Shown piece after piece: positions 25,302-35,000 of a stretch of DNA of 64,000 nucleotides (its first letter is position 1; each line of letters opens with the position of its first letter). The stretch is from Oceanobacillus saliphilus. GTDB taxonomy: Bacteria; Bacillota; Bacilli; Bacillales; Amphibacillaceae. The position numbers were made by a program, and so were the translations under genes. Below the pieces are notes generated by a model. It had not been told where the DNA came from. It was given only the letters and a program-made list of their open reading frames with translations, and did not search any database. The stretch spans positions 46,958 to 110,957 of the forward strand of contig NZ_JALCZU010000013.1 of assembly GCF_023522835.1 (NCBI RefSeq), in the 5' to 3' direction.

Positions 25302-26126
25302 ATGGGAAAAGAAGCTTTATCCAAAGGAATGATCTATTTACTTCTATCACTTGGCGCCATACTAATGCTCCTTCCCTTTGTGTGGATGATTAGCACATCG
25401 TTAAAAGCATCAAATGAAGTTATGGCCATGCCCCCTATATGGATCCCTTCTGAATGGCAATGGGAAAATTATAGCCGGGCGGCAGAGGTCGCCCCATTTG
25501 GAAAATACTTCATCAATAGTGTGATTGTGACCATACTCAGCACAATTGGTGAGCTATTGACAACAATCCTGGCAGCCTATGCATTTTCACGGATTCATTT
25601 TTATGGAAAAGGGATTGTCTTTGCTGTTCTGCTTGGTACGATGATGGTTCCGGGGGAAGTGCTGTTAATTCCTAACTTTGTCACGATTTCTAATCTAGGT
25701 TGGATCGACAGTTATGAGGCATTGATCGTGCCGTGGGTGGCAAGTATCTTTTCGATTTTTCTACTGCGACAGTATTTCTTTTCCGTTCCAAAAGAATTAT
25801 CCTATGCAGCAAAAGTGGATGGATGCAGTGACTTCAAGTTTTTATGGTATGTTATGGTGCCCCTTGCCAAACCAGCGCTTATCACGATTGGACTATTAAA
25901 AGTGATTGGTAGTTGGAATGCGTTTCTTTGGCCACTTATCGTTACGAACTCCCAAGAAATGCGAACATTACCTGTTGGTTTATCAGCATTTACAACCGAA
26001 GCAGGGGTGAAATATGAGCTCTTAATGGCCGCTTCTTCCATGGTAATTCTACCGATGCTCATTTTGTTTTTCATCATGCAAAAATACATTATCTCCGGTG
26101 TAGCAAGAACCGGGATCAAAGGATAA
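25302..26126 (+). CDS. ugpE: Ugp-type ABC transporter permease, UgpE-like
   Basis: 274 residues, six spans, MalG/UgpE family: WMISTSLK near residue 30, TIGELLTTILAAYAFSRIHF, and the EAA loop ELSYAAKVDGCSDFKFLWYV near residue 165, ending in KYIISGVARTGIKG. Forms the other half of the channel. It follows the UgpA-like gene by 12 bases with aaggagg. Confidence 0.85.
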   Translation: MGKEALSKGMIYLLLSLGAILMLLPFVWMISTSLKASNEVMAMPPIWIPSEWQWENYSRAAEVAPFGKYFINSVIVTILSTIGELLTTILAAYAFSRIHFYGKGIVFAVLLGTMMVPGEVLLIPNFVTISNLGWIDSYEALIVPWVASIFSIFLLRQYFFSVPKELSYAAKVDGCSDFKFLWYVMVPLAKPALITIGLLKVIGSWNAFLWPLIVTNSQEMRTLPVGLSAFTTEAGVKYELLMAASSMVILPMLILFFIMQKYIISGVARTGIKG

Positions 26127-26221
26127 GGCTTGCTATCTTTTTTGGAGGTGATGCATAGGAATTTTTGATGTGAGATGTCTATTCTGAGCGAAAGCCAAAA
26201 CCCCAAATAGGAGGAAAAACA

Positions 26222-27550
26222 ATGAAAAAAGCACTTTCCTTATTAATGTTATTGTTTGTACTATTTTTAGCAGCTTGTGGAAATACAGACGGAGACGACT
26301 CTGGTGAAGAAACTGACTCTAGCGCTTCCGCGGATACAGGATCAGAAGAACCAGCAGCAGAAGAATCAACAGAGCCAGTAGAGGTTGTTTTCTGGCATGC
26401 AATGAGTGGTCCACATGAAGAAGCAATCAACAGTTTTGCTGATTCATTTAACGAAGCGAACGAGAACATTACAGTAAAGCCTGTGAATCAAGGTGGATAT
26501 GACGACTTAGAACAAAAAATTATGGCTGGAGCAAAAGCCGGCAGCCTGCCACACATTGCACAATCTGTAACGAACGTTGTACCAGAATACATGAACAATG
26601 ATTTCCTTATTCCGTTAAATGATTTGATTGAAGATGAGGAAGTTGGTATGAGTGAAGAAGAATTAACGGACATTATCGAAGTCTTCCGTGAATCTAGTTC
26701 ATGGGATGGAACGTTTTACAGTCTTCCTTTCAGTAAGAGTACCCGCGTTCTTTTCTATAACCAGACATTACTAGATGAGCATGGTTTAGAAGTTCCAGAA
26801 ACATGGGACGAATTACGTGAAGTTGCTGAAACTGTAACAGGTGACGGCGTTGTTGGATTCGGATTTGAAAACTCGTTTGAATCAGAATTCCAAGGCATTT
26901 TAAAACAGCTTGGTGGCACATACATTGATGAAGAAAGTGTTGAGGCAACATTTGCATCTGAAGAAGGCATTGAAGCAATGACATTTATTAATGACATGAT
27001 CGACGAAGGGATTGCTCGAACTGCAGGTGAAGATGGTTACATGTCCAATCCGTTTGGACGTGGCGATGTAGCAATGTATATTGGTTCTTCCGCAGGGATT
27101 CCACACGTTGCAGGAGCAGTTGAAGGTGACATGGAATGGACTACTGCTCCAATTCCAGCGTTGGATGGTGAAAGAGCAACCACATTTGCTGGTAACGACA
27201 TCGTCTTATTCAATCAAGGCGAAGAAGCAGAACAAAAAGCTGCATGGGAATTCATGAAATACTTAACAAGCCAAGAAGTAACAACAGAATGGGCAATGCT
27301 TTCCGGTTATTTACCAGTCCGCTATTCTGCTCAAGATTCGGATGAATATCAAACCTATTTAGAAGAAAATCCAGCAGCTTTAGCTGGTCCAGAACAATTT
27401 GATGCAGGGTTCTTTATCGCTCGTGTTCCTGGCGGGGATGCTGTTCGAAACATCGTACTTGAAGAATTGGATTACATTTTACAGGATATGAAAACGGTCG
27501 AAGAGGGATTAACTTCCGCACAAGACCGCGCGAATGAAGCATTACAATAA
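26222..27550 (+). CDS. ugpB: Ugp-type ABC transporter, substrate-binding lipoprotein
   Basis: 442 residues. A lipoprotein signal (LFLAAC near residue 19) is followed by an acidic linker rich in Glu, Asp and Ser, common in salt-adapted species, and a family 1 solute-binding fold: VEVVFWHAMSGPHEEAINSF, KPVNQGGYDDLEQKIMAG. The FWHAM-S motif matches glycerol-3-phosphate binding proteins (UgpB) better than maltose binders. Likely captures glycerol-3-phosphate or glycerophosphodiesters at the outer membrane surface. RBS aggagg. A terminator follows. Confidence 0.8.
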   Translation: MKKALSLLMLLFVLFLAACGNTDGDDSGEETDSSASADTGSEEPAAEESTEPVEVVFWHAMSGPHEEAINSFADSFNEANENITVKPVNQGGYDDLEQKIMAGAKAGSLPHIAQSVTNVVPEYMNNDFLIPLNDLIEDEEVGMSEEELTDIIEVFRESSSWDGTFYSLPFSKSTRVLFYNQTLLDEHGLEVPETWDELREVAETVTGDGVVGFGFENSFESEFQGILKQLGGTYIDEESVEATFASEEGIEAMTFINDMIDEGIARTAGEDGYMSNPFGRGDVAMYIGSSAGIPHVAGAVEGDMEWTTAPIPALDGERATTFAGNDIVLFNQGEEAEQKAAWEFMKYLTSQEVTTEWAMLSGYLPVRYSAQDSDEYQTYLEENPAALAGPEQFDAGFFIARVPGGDAVRNIVLEELDYILQDMKTVEEGLTSAQDRANEALQ

Positions 27551-27562
27551 GAAACGTAGTAG

Positions 27563-27600
27563 CAGGGGCCAATGCTTTAACGAGCCCCTGTATTTTTTTA
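27563..27600 (+). terminator. Terminator of the ugp operon
   Basis: caggggc (27563-27569) pairs with gcccctg (27584-27590), followed by tattttttta. Confidence 0.75.
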
Positions 27601-27605
27601 CAGCT

Positions 27606-27630
27606 ATGGAAATATGCGAATGCCAAATTT
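27606..27630. repeat. Fragment of repeat family B
   Basis: The end piece tgccaaattttctaatag matches the 3' end of family B units. No hairpin arm remains. Confidence 0.35.
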
Positions 27631-27729
27631 TCTAATAGACCGTTCGTATTGAGTGTTTTTTCCTTGCTACATATGTGCTGAAAAAGCTTGATAAATGCAA
27701 ACTTTTGATTCTAACAAGAGGTGAAAAAT

Positions 27730-29130
27730 ATGAAAACAACGATTACATTTTGGGGTGGGCTCGATACAATCGGTGGGAACATTGCTGAAGTTAAATATGG
27801 GAACGACCGGATTATTTTCGACTTTGGACTTGTTTATAACCCAGCGAGCTCCATGCTCGATACAACAGTAAAACGTAAACATACACATGTACTTGATTTA
27901 TTGAAACTGCATGCCATTCCAGCGATTGACGGTATTTACAGTGAAAAAGATTTATCCGCTGCCCATAGTTTTGCTATGGAAAAGCCACTGGCCCAGGAAC
28001 AAACAGATTATCAAACCGGCGTATTCATCTCACATCTTCACTTAGACCATATGGGAGCAATGGACACGATTGCACCAGCAATTCCGGTATATATGACAGA
28101 AGCTTCAAGGCAGTTATTTCGAGCGCTGGAACAAATCGATGAAGGATTAACACTTGATCGAGCATACGAAAGCCTTGCTTATCATGAAAAAATAACAATC
28201 GGCCAAATTACCGTCACCCCTTATCAGGTGGATCATGATGTGATTGGAGCGACTTCTTTTTTAATTGAAACACCAGATGAGACGATTTTATATTCTGGAG
28301 ACATACGCATGCACGGGGCACACCAGGAATATATGGATGCGTGGCTTGACATCATGAAGGAGAAGGAAATTTCCATGCTTTTAATAGAGGGAACATCTTT
28401 TCGACCAGAGGAGAGCGGACTTATATTAACAGAAAAGCAGGCTGACTTACATTCAGTTCCAGAAGCAGGGAAACCGCAACAGAAGATTCCGCGCTTACAA
28501 TCGGAAACAGACATCGAACAAGTTGCAGTAACATTGATGAAAGAAAGTCATGGACTCGCACTGTTCAATGTGTATCACCGCAATGTTGAACGCATCCAAC
28601 AATTTCTTAATGCCGCTAAAATAGTCGGGCGAATCGCTGTGTTAGAACCAGAAACTGCCTATCTTGTAAATGAGTTTTTAAGTACTGGAGAATTTAGGAT
28701 ATTTTTAGAAGAAGATGAAGCGCTAACGCCATTGCAGAAAAATTTATTAAATCAATACGAAGGAATTACGGTTGAACAGATTAACGAGAGACCAGAGAAG
28801 TATTTCCTGCAAAATAGTTTCCATCACATATACCGCTTGTTGGACTTGAATTTAAAAGATAGCAATTATTTGCATGCAAACGGAATGCCATTGGGACCAT
28901 ACGATCCATCCTATCACACCATGCATGCGATACTCACGCATTTCCAAGTGGACTATGAATCGCTTGACGTTTCCGGTCATGCATCAAAGGAAGATATTTT
29001 GTATGTAATTGACCAGATCAAGCCAAGATTAGTGATTCCTTGGCACAGTAAGCACCCCGAACTTGTAAAACCAATAAACGAAAACGTGGAGGTTTTGCTG
29101 CCGGAGAAGTTTCGGACATATGAACTGTAG
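27730..29130 (+). CDS. RNase J-like metallo-beta-lactamase/beta-CASP hydrolase
   Basis: 466 residues. The metallo-beta-lactamase core has SHLHLDHMGAMD (H-x-H-x-D-H) near residue 100, VDHDVIGATSF and LYSGDIRMHG. A beta-CASP-like insertion follows (YHRNVERIQQFLNAAKIVGR), and then SGHASKEDILYVIDQIKP and PWHSKHPE, as in RNase J and related nucleases. It has no signal peptide, so it acts in the cytoplasm. Known relatives cleave RNA or phosphodiesters. Standing right after a phosphoester-uptake operon, it might hydrolyse imported diesters, but a nuclease role is equally possible. ATG at 27730 is chosen (agaggtg 7 bases upstream) over GTG at 27721. Confidence 0.75.
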   Translation: MKTTITFWGGLDTIGGNIAEVKYGNDRIIFDFGLVYNPASSMLDTTVKRKHTHVLDLLKLHAIPAIDGIYSEKDLSAAHSFAMEKPLAQEQTDYQTGVFISHLHLDHMGAMDTIAPAIPVYMTEASRQLFRALEQIDEGLTLDRAYESLAYHEKITIGQITVTPYQVDHDVIGATSFLIETPDETILYSGDIRMHGAHQEYMDAWLDIMKEKEISMLLIEGTSFRPEESGLILTEKQADLHSVPEAGKPQQKIPRLQSETDIEQVAVTLMKESHGLALFNVYHRNVERIQQFLNAAKIVGRIAVLEPETAYLVNEFLSTGEFRIFLEEDEALTPLQKNLLNQYEGITVEQINERPEKYFLQNSFHHIYRLLDLNLKDSNYLHANGMPLGPYDPSYHTMHAILTHFQVDYESLDVSGHASKEDILYVIDQIKPRLVIPWHSKHPELVKPINENVEVLLPEKFRTYEL

Positions 29131-29300
29131 AACGGGTCACAGGCTGCAACCTTGTATAAAGCGAATACTTAAAAGAAGTGAGGAAATCGTTCCTCGCTTC
29201 TTTCCCTTTACCCTACTTAAGTGCCTCAGCATTTTACCGCGTGTATCATGGTCAGCTGTAACAACTTAATGTCTTTCCGTCTTATTTATTATGCTGGATT

Positions 29301-29468
29301 TTATCTTTTACTTGGATCAAACGCATCATAGGTAAGCCTTGTAGTAGTCGTCGATTCACCTTTTTCAATTTCAGACTTCGTTGCTCTTTTTCCATAAGAA
29401 TCTTCCGGATCCATACCGGGTGCAACAGCTGAATCTTCTGCTCGTAATTTCTTTTGCTTTCTATCCAT
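29301..29468 (-). CDS. Small hydrophilic protein, 55 aa
   Basis: MDRKQKKLRAEDSAVAPGMD then PEDSYGKRATKSEIEKGES and TRLTYDAFDPSKR: a very hydrophilic, probably disordered peptide. The start is supported by ggagag 9 bases upstream. It sits in a group of small sporulation-type genes, and its composition resembles small spore proteins, but I do not recognise a family. A decayed second copy lies at 50228-50340 on the same strand, which supports it being a real gene. A longer frame at 29282-29476 in another register is a shadow. Confidence 0.6.
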   Translation of the reverse strand: MDRKQKKLRAEDSAVAPGMDPEDSYGKRATKSEIEKGESTTTTRLTYDAFDPSKR

Positions 29469-29817
29469 ATTGTCATCTCTCCATTCTTGCTACAAAAGAA
29501 GTCATATCATTAATTATTTGTATTAAATCTGTTGGTACTAGTTGACAGAGCTATAATAGACCTGTGTTTCATCCTTAGAATATCCAAAATTAATATCTTT
29601 ATCACTAAAAGGGAGATGGAAAAACCAGTTCTTTACTCTATTCCTGTAAATGAAAGTAACAGCAATAGCTATTTTTAATGAAGTAGCAAATGAAAGTAGT
29701 TGGATTGAATAGGTTTGGATCTACTGATTTAGAAGAAAGGAAAATCACATACCGTATAATTTTGCCAAAAAATCAAAAACTTGAATGCATAGAAAAATAA
29801 ACCTAGGAGGAATAGAG
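29469..29817. other. Intergenic stretch, nothing clear
   Basis: AT-rich sequence between two divergent small genes. No gene, terminator or repeat seen. Confidence 0.4.
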
Positions 29818-30021
29818 ATGACAGTTATCACACAGGTAAAGCAAACAATTGCTGGATTAAAGAGTGCCCAGGCAAGTTTCGAAACGTTTGCACTTGAAAC
29901 GGATAATAAACAGGCACAACAGCTTTATCAAAATGCTGCACAGCAAACACAGGCAGTCTTACAAAATATAGAGCCAAGAGTCCAGCAAATGGAGCAAGAA
30001 GAACCGCAATATAAACAGTAA
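29818..30021 (+). CDS. DUF1657 domain protein
   Basis: 67 residues that form a pair of amphipathic helices: MTVITQVKQTIAGLKSAQAS then FALETDNKQAQQLY and QTQAVLQNIEPRV. This is the DUF1657 pattern (thin helical protein with the conserved LKxAQAxxE-x-x-ALxT motif), found in spore formers, often near spoVA genes. Function unknown. ATG at 29818 is preceded by cctaggaggaatag; an upstream in-frame ATG at 29785 lacks a site. Confidence 0.8.
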   Translation: MTVITQVKQTIAGLKSAQASFETFALETDNKQAQQLYQNAAQQTQAVLQNIEPRVQQMEQEEPQYKQ

Positions 30022-30378
30022 GATGAAAGAGGCTGACACAAAACCAGCCTCTTTTTAAAATCATCATAACTTTCTATGCGTAATCTGTACTTTACATGTC
30101 TTAAAGTGTAAGTTCCAAATGTTTGGATGAGATTTACAAAAAGTCTCTGGTCCGGTCTAACAAAAATATATTCCCCAAAAAAAATCTAGCAACCAAAAAC
30201 AGCAATCAAAATGTAAAGAAATGATAATGTTTTCTTTAAACTTCCTTTACCTTTTTAGGTTAACTTGGAATTATAATCCTAAAATAGGAGAATTTATAGA
30301 AGATGTTTTTTACGTTGGATGCTAAATTGTAAAAAAAAACAATTTCCAACAGATACTTTGTATAAAGGTGGGACATAC
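30022..30378. other. Intergenic stretch with a terminator
   Basis: The terminator aaagaggctg/cagcctcttt (30026-30056) ends the DUF1657 gene; its gaggctg-acacaaaac core resembles the gaggctgggacaaaac sequence after the dps gene at 63902, a widespread Firmicutes hairpin element. The rest is AT-rich with no gene. Confidence 0.6.
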
Positions 30379-30561
30379 ATGGAAATAAAGAATATTGCAG
30401 GAATCGGTGATGAAATTTCATTTAAGTCTGGGATAAAAGGTGTTGTCGAAAAGATCTATGACAATTCCGTGATCGTATCGGTTACTGAAAATACGACCGA
30501 TTTCGAATTTGAAGGGGACAAGACGGTCGTTGGACATAGAAATTATGACATTATCCAATAG
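30379..30561 (+). CDS. DUF2187 (YkvS-like) protein
   Basis: 60 residues folding as a small beta barrel: IGDEISFKSGIKGVVEKIYDNSVIVSVTE, then TVVGHRNYDII. This closely follows B. subtilis YkvS (GDLIEF-GG-GKVEK--NSVIVDLT--NHKNYKI). Function unknown. The ATG at 30379 after aaaggtggg is the real start; the longer frame from 30319 has no site. Confidence 0.8.
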   Translation: MEIKNIAGIGDEISFKSGIKGVVEKIYDNSVIVSVTENTTDFEFEGDKTVVGHRNYDIIQ

Positions 30562-30651
30562 GTAAAATAGAAACTGTAGGATTGCCATATTGGTATCCTT
30601 CCTATTTTGTTGCAACGGTTACGTACACCCGTTCACATTCTTTGCTTTCAG

Positions 30652-30689
30652 AAATAATAAAAGGCTGCCCTAGCAGCCTTTTATTATTT
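30652..30689. terminator. Bidirectional terminator
   Basis: A 17-bp stem (aaataataaaaggctgc with 30673-30689) and a 4-base loop lie between the convergent YkvS-like and Cys-containing genes, serving both. Confidence 0.8.
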
Positions 30690-30705
30690 CTCTACATTAC
30701 CTATC

Positions 30706-30984
30706 TTACGCAGTAAAGTTTGGAAGTGTATTTCTAAGTGCACCGAAAGCTTGTTGTAATTGTGCTAGTTTTTCTTCATCTGTTAAATTATCCAAATTAC
30801 CTACTGAACCAGCTCGAATACATAAAGGTCCTATATTCAATTGGATTAAGCCTAAAAGTACAACGGTAGTCGTACATGGAATGTTTATACATAAAAGGTC
30901 ACTATCTTCACAAACAGTTCCTTCAGGACAAGTAGGACATTCTGGTTCTGGCTGTTGTTTAGCTAAATCATCTATTTTTTCCAA
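30706..30984 (-). CDS. Cysteine-containing small protein
   Basis: 92 residues. The N-terminal part is cysteine-rich (PECPTCPEGTVCEDSDLLCI, then IPCTT), a hydrophobic beta-like stretch follows, and the C-terminus is helical (DEEKLAQLQQAFGALRN). This could be a spore coat or cell-surface protein by composition, but I do not recognise the family. TTG start with gggagg 9 bases upstream. Confidence 0.6.
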   Translation of the reverse strand: MEKIDDLAKQQPEPECPTCPEGTVCEDSDLLCINIPCTTTVVLLGLIQLNIGPLCIRAGSVGNLDNLTDEEKLAQLQQAFGALRNTLPNFTA

Positions 30985-31415
30985 ATAATTTCCCTCCCTT
31001 CTTCTAAGATTTAATTTATTCTATGTAAGTACTAGCTACCCGATTGGATAAGTATGCAGTTTTTTGAAAATCACATTATATAACTATATTTTTACAGTGA
31101 ATCGGTTTTATTAAACAAACCTACCAAACGTAGTGGGGTACTGGCACGAATTAATAAGCTACTAATCTATTTCGATTATCGGAAAATCTCACTTAATAAG
31201 TAAAAAGACCTATATTTCCGTAAGTTCAAAATAACTATTTTCTCATTTAAATAACGCATTTTTTGGTTAAAATTGGTTCTTAATGTTCAATTTTCAAAAA
31301 AATGCATATATTTGGTTGACATTAAAATACTAGATAATTAGTCTTGAGTAAGAAGAGGTATTAGCAAATGCTTACATATACCTCCATCACTATAGATTTA
31401 AAGGAGATGGGAAAT
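30985..31415. other. Upstream region of the type VII secretion locus
   Basis: Holds half of a family A repeat (31131-31150, tagtggggtactggcacgaa). A -35-like ttgaca at 31316-31321 is followed 17 bases later by a weak tagtct; the promoter of esxA is likely in this area. No gene. Confidence 0.45.
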
Positions 31416-31712
31416 TTGTCAGGACAAATTCGTATGACGCCAGAACAGTTACAGGCAAAAGCAAAAAGGTATGGGCAGAGTTCACAACAAATTGATCAGA
31501 TTTTAAGGGACTTGTCTAACTTACAGGAAGAGCTTAGAGGGGAATGGGAAGGTCGAGCGTTTGAACGCTTTGATGATCAATTCCGTGAACTGAAGCCTAA
31601 AGTACAAGACTTTTCTCAGCTAATGCAAGAGATTGAAATGCAATTAACGAAAACAGCTGAAGCGGTTGCTCAGCAGGATCAGGCTCTTTCACAAAACTTT
31701 GGTTTAAGGTAA
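31416..31712 (+). CDS. esxA: WXG100 protein, type VII secretion substrate (YukE/EsxA)
   Basis: 98 residues, the usual size for WXG100. It starts SGQIRMTPEQLQAKAKRYG, has the turn W-E-G at residues 44-46 (GEWEGRAFERF) between two helices, and ends in a short tail. It is very close to B. subtilis YukE, the founding substrate of this system. It is secreted as a helical-hairpin dimer by the machinery encoded downstream. TTG at 31416 is preferred, with aaggag 9 bases upstream; ATG at 31407 would be too close to that site. Confidence 0.9.
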   Translation: MSGQIRMTPEQLQAKAKRYGQSSQQIDQILRDLSNLQEELRGEWEGRAFERFDDQFRELKPKVQDFSQLMQEIEMQLTKTAEAVAQQDQALSQNFGLR

Positions 31713-32025
31713 GTAGTAAGCTTAGCGTAGAGAACTAAAGTTAGAATACCTTCTGTCACATGGTGGGCTACGCAATTAAAGTTGTGTGGCCCATGTATTT
31801 GTAACCTACCAATAGATTTTCAGTTAATTACCGCTACAAACGCAACATAATGAAGAAGTAGTGTCTTGTTTTTCAGCAACTTAGGCATATGCTCAAAGGT
31901 TTAGGCAGTTGCCAAGTTTTCTAATCGGCATTTTCTATTATCTTATTACTAGAATGGAATATTAGTTAAAAATTGAATTATCCTTACGTTTTTTTACATT
32001 TAATTCCCAGGAGCTGAAGTAGCAA
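31713..32025. other. Intergenic region esxA-esaA
   Basis: Contains an imperfect hairpin (about 31757-31800, catgg-gggctacgca / ttgtgtggcccatg), which may be a terminator or attenuator that lets esxA be expressed above the rest, and a family B repeat at 31870-31923. Confidence 0.5.
31870..31923. repeat. Dispersed repeat family B, copy 4 (3' half)
   Basis: caacttaggcatatgctcaa followed by taggcagttgccaagttttctaa: the second hairpin of the family with different stem bases and the constant end. Confidence 0.55.
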
Positions 32026-35000
32026 ATGAAATATATGGATAAGCGATGGTTACTTTTCTTCGTGTTAATCATTTTACTCGCCTCAGGTTTATCTTTTCTT
32101 GTTTTGAATCAAGAAGCAGAAACGCAACATGAAACGCCTAATAAAACACAGAAAATGGCAATAGCTCTTGTAAATGAAGATGAGGGTGCTACGTTTAATG
32201 GTGGCGAGTTAGTGTTTGGTGATGCATTTGTCAAGAGTGTAGATAGTAATAATGAACACGACTGGTATGTTGTTAGTCGGGGTGTTGCGGAAAGTGGCCT
32301 GGAGAGAAATACATATGACATGATGGTTATCATCCCGAACGATTTTACTATAAAGGCACTATCTTTCGAATCGGAAGCGCCAGAGCCAGTTGTGCTAAGT
32401 TATAAAATTAATGCATCGGAAAATGAAAGAGTTAGTGTTGAAGCAGAAAAAACAGCTAGTCAAATACTGAATGACTTTAACCGCCGCATTATTGATGTTT
32501 ATTTTGCTAGTATTATCGGTAATCTTCAAGATGCACAGGACAATATTGGGGAAATAATAGAAAAACAGGCACTACATACAAATACATATAACAGTGCGAT
32601 CTATAACCCATTGGAAGGGTATACGAGTCAATTCGGTCAAATTAAAGATAACACAGCTTTATCGAAAAATAGTTTTAGCGGCTTTGAAGAAATGTTGAAG
32701 GCCTATGAGGAAAAATTAGTAAGTGGAGCTGAATTAGAGCAAGACTATGTATCTAATCTTGATGAAGTTGCACAATTAAAAGAAACGAATCGTCAATCTT
32801 TATTATACTTTTATGAAGTTTTTAATGAATACCATAACGATTTAAACCATCAAGATGTAGATCGTCAGCTTGAACAACTGCAAGCTGCCAATACGATTAT
32901 TAATCAGCAGTTTCAGCAAAGAGGAAATGATGCAATAAATACAATGGTGTATAACCAACCAGTTGGATTCGGTAGTACCAATATTATGAATGGATCATTA
33001 GCGCTGCAGGATCATTTACAATCATCGCTTAAAAAAGTCGAAGATACCGAGTTGAAATTATATGAGCTGTTAGATCCAGAGAATCCGAGTAGCTTTAAAA
33101 ATAAGGTATCGAACCGCTTGTCTGACCTTTTGGCTAATGCATTTGCCGAAGATAATCAGTTGAATATCAATACATTATTTGAAAATCCAGATGCAAACGT
33201 AAGAGCTGACATTCGTAAGCAAATCTCTAGACTACCGTCCTTGAATGAAGCGGACTTTAGTGGATATGGTTTACCAGCTCAAACGGTAACGGAAATAAAA
33301 AATGTTATAGCGGTAACAAATAAATATAATAAAGAAATTGAATTTGTTGCGCCTCGTATCGATGGTGACAAAATTTTATCAGAGGAAATAAAGGCGCTTA
33401 AGCAACACCTAAGTACAAATGGGGTAACGATGTCAGATACCGTCGAGCTTCCGAAAAATAAGAAGACTGGACAAACATTTAAACTAATGATACCAGAAGC
33501 ATATTCGGTAAAAAGGTTATCACTGACACTGCCAAAAAGTGAAGAAGCAGATTATACAGCGCTTTATATTGAAAATGGCGAAATTAAACTGCCTGCTAAT
33601 CAAAAAGGTAATTTCACTGTCGATGTAACGCTAAGTCTTCTGGATGAAGACAGAGAAATAGATATATACCAGCCAGTTACTTGGGGATGGGAACTGTATC
33701 AAGAAGACATTACCGATGTCGATGTACCAGAAGAAGTTGCTATAAAAATGGCAAGCGTACCATTAGTTGCAAGCCAGCATGTTGATGCCAAAGAAGAGCA
33801 ATCCGAGAATCAATTGGCGGATGAGTTAGCTGACGAGCAAGGTGATTTAACTGAAAAAGAGGAAAAACAAGCAGAATCGGAAGAAAGCACAGACCAGACA
33901 GATGACACGAACGATAATCATTCTGACGGAACCGACGAAGAGAGTACACCGGAAGAGGATGAATCTTCAGAGGGACAGCCAGATGAAGGTGACAATGATT
34001 CAGACACAACTGGTGATGATCTAGGAAATGAAGAAGAAACTGAAGATGACGAAGAAACACCTGAAATTGAAAAAGTAAAAGTGATCAATCATACGATTCG
34101 TCATGAAGTGATGTCACCACTTAAAAAGATGGATAATGCAACAAAACACCTGATTAATACGGTTATAAATACGGTAAGCCCTTATCAAAAATTGTTCTCG
34201 TCGTATGAAAGCTATTTTGGGCTAGAAATGGGATCTGAGGATTTAAGGACCAATCTGAATCAAAAACGATTGACAGAATGGGGAGCTGAATCTAAATTAT
34301 CGCTCTATCATTTATTTAATGAGAAAGACATTGCAGACCTACTAAACGATTACATTGTGAATCAAGTCATTGATGGCGTAACGGAGGAAATTCGTCAGCC
34401 TTTAGCAAATCTAGAAGCACAAATCCGGTTGTATCGCCAGGAGGCCCAGCAAGCAGCTAATAATGTTGAACAGTTTGTACAGCAAGTTGTAGCTACAGGA
34501 GAGCAAGCAATTGCATTGAATGAAGCACTTGGAGAAACCTTAGCAAAAGTGGATGCGTGGCGAGAAAAAAGTAATGCTATGCTGAATGAGCAAATGGAAA
34601 TTCAAGCAAATGATGATGGCGAACAAATGGCGATTATGACCTTGAGCGATGCGTTCAGGCCGCTCTTAATGACAAGTGAATCACTTGCAGAGCAAGCACA
34701 GGGTAGCTTCGATTCCGCTGAACATGTGTATGAAACGTTTGATCATATCGATCTTCAGGCAGAAACGATTGAAGAGAGTGGTGTGGCTTTGGTCAACCAG
34801 GCTGAAGTATTGTCGGTAGACATGACAAATAAGCTCCTGGAGGATCAGCAATTTGCAGAAAACTTTGCGGGTGTACTTGCGAATAGTCGTATTGGCGAAA
34901 GAGAAAATGAGAATCTATATGATTTTCTTTCTAATCCAGTACAAACAAGCAATGCAGGAACAATTACAGCGAATCAAACATTTACACCGTATTTCCTTGT

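Noticed and set aside
29282-29476. 64-codon minus-strand frame
   Set aside because: A different register (29301-29468) has the ribosome binding site and a decayed paralogue, so this one is a shadow.
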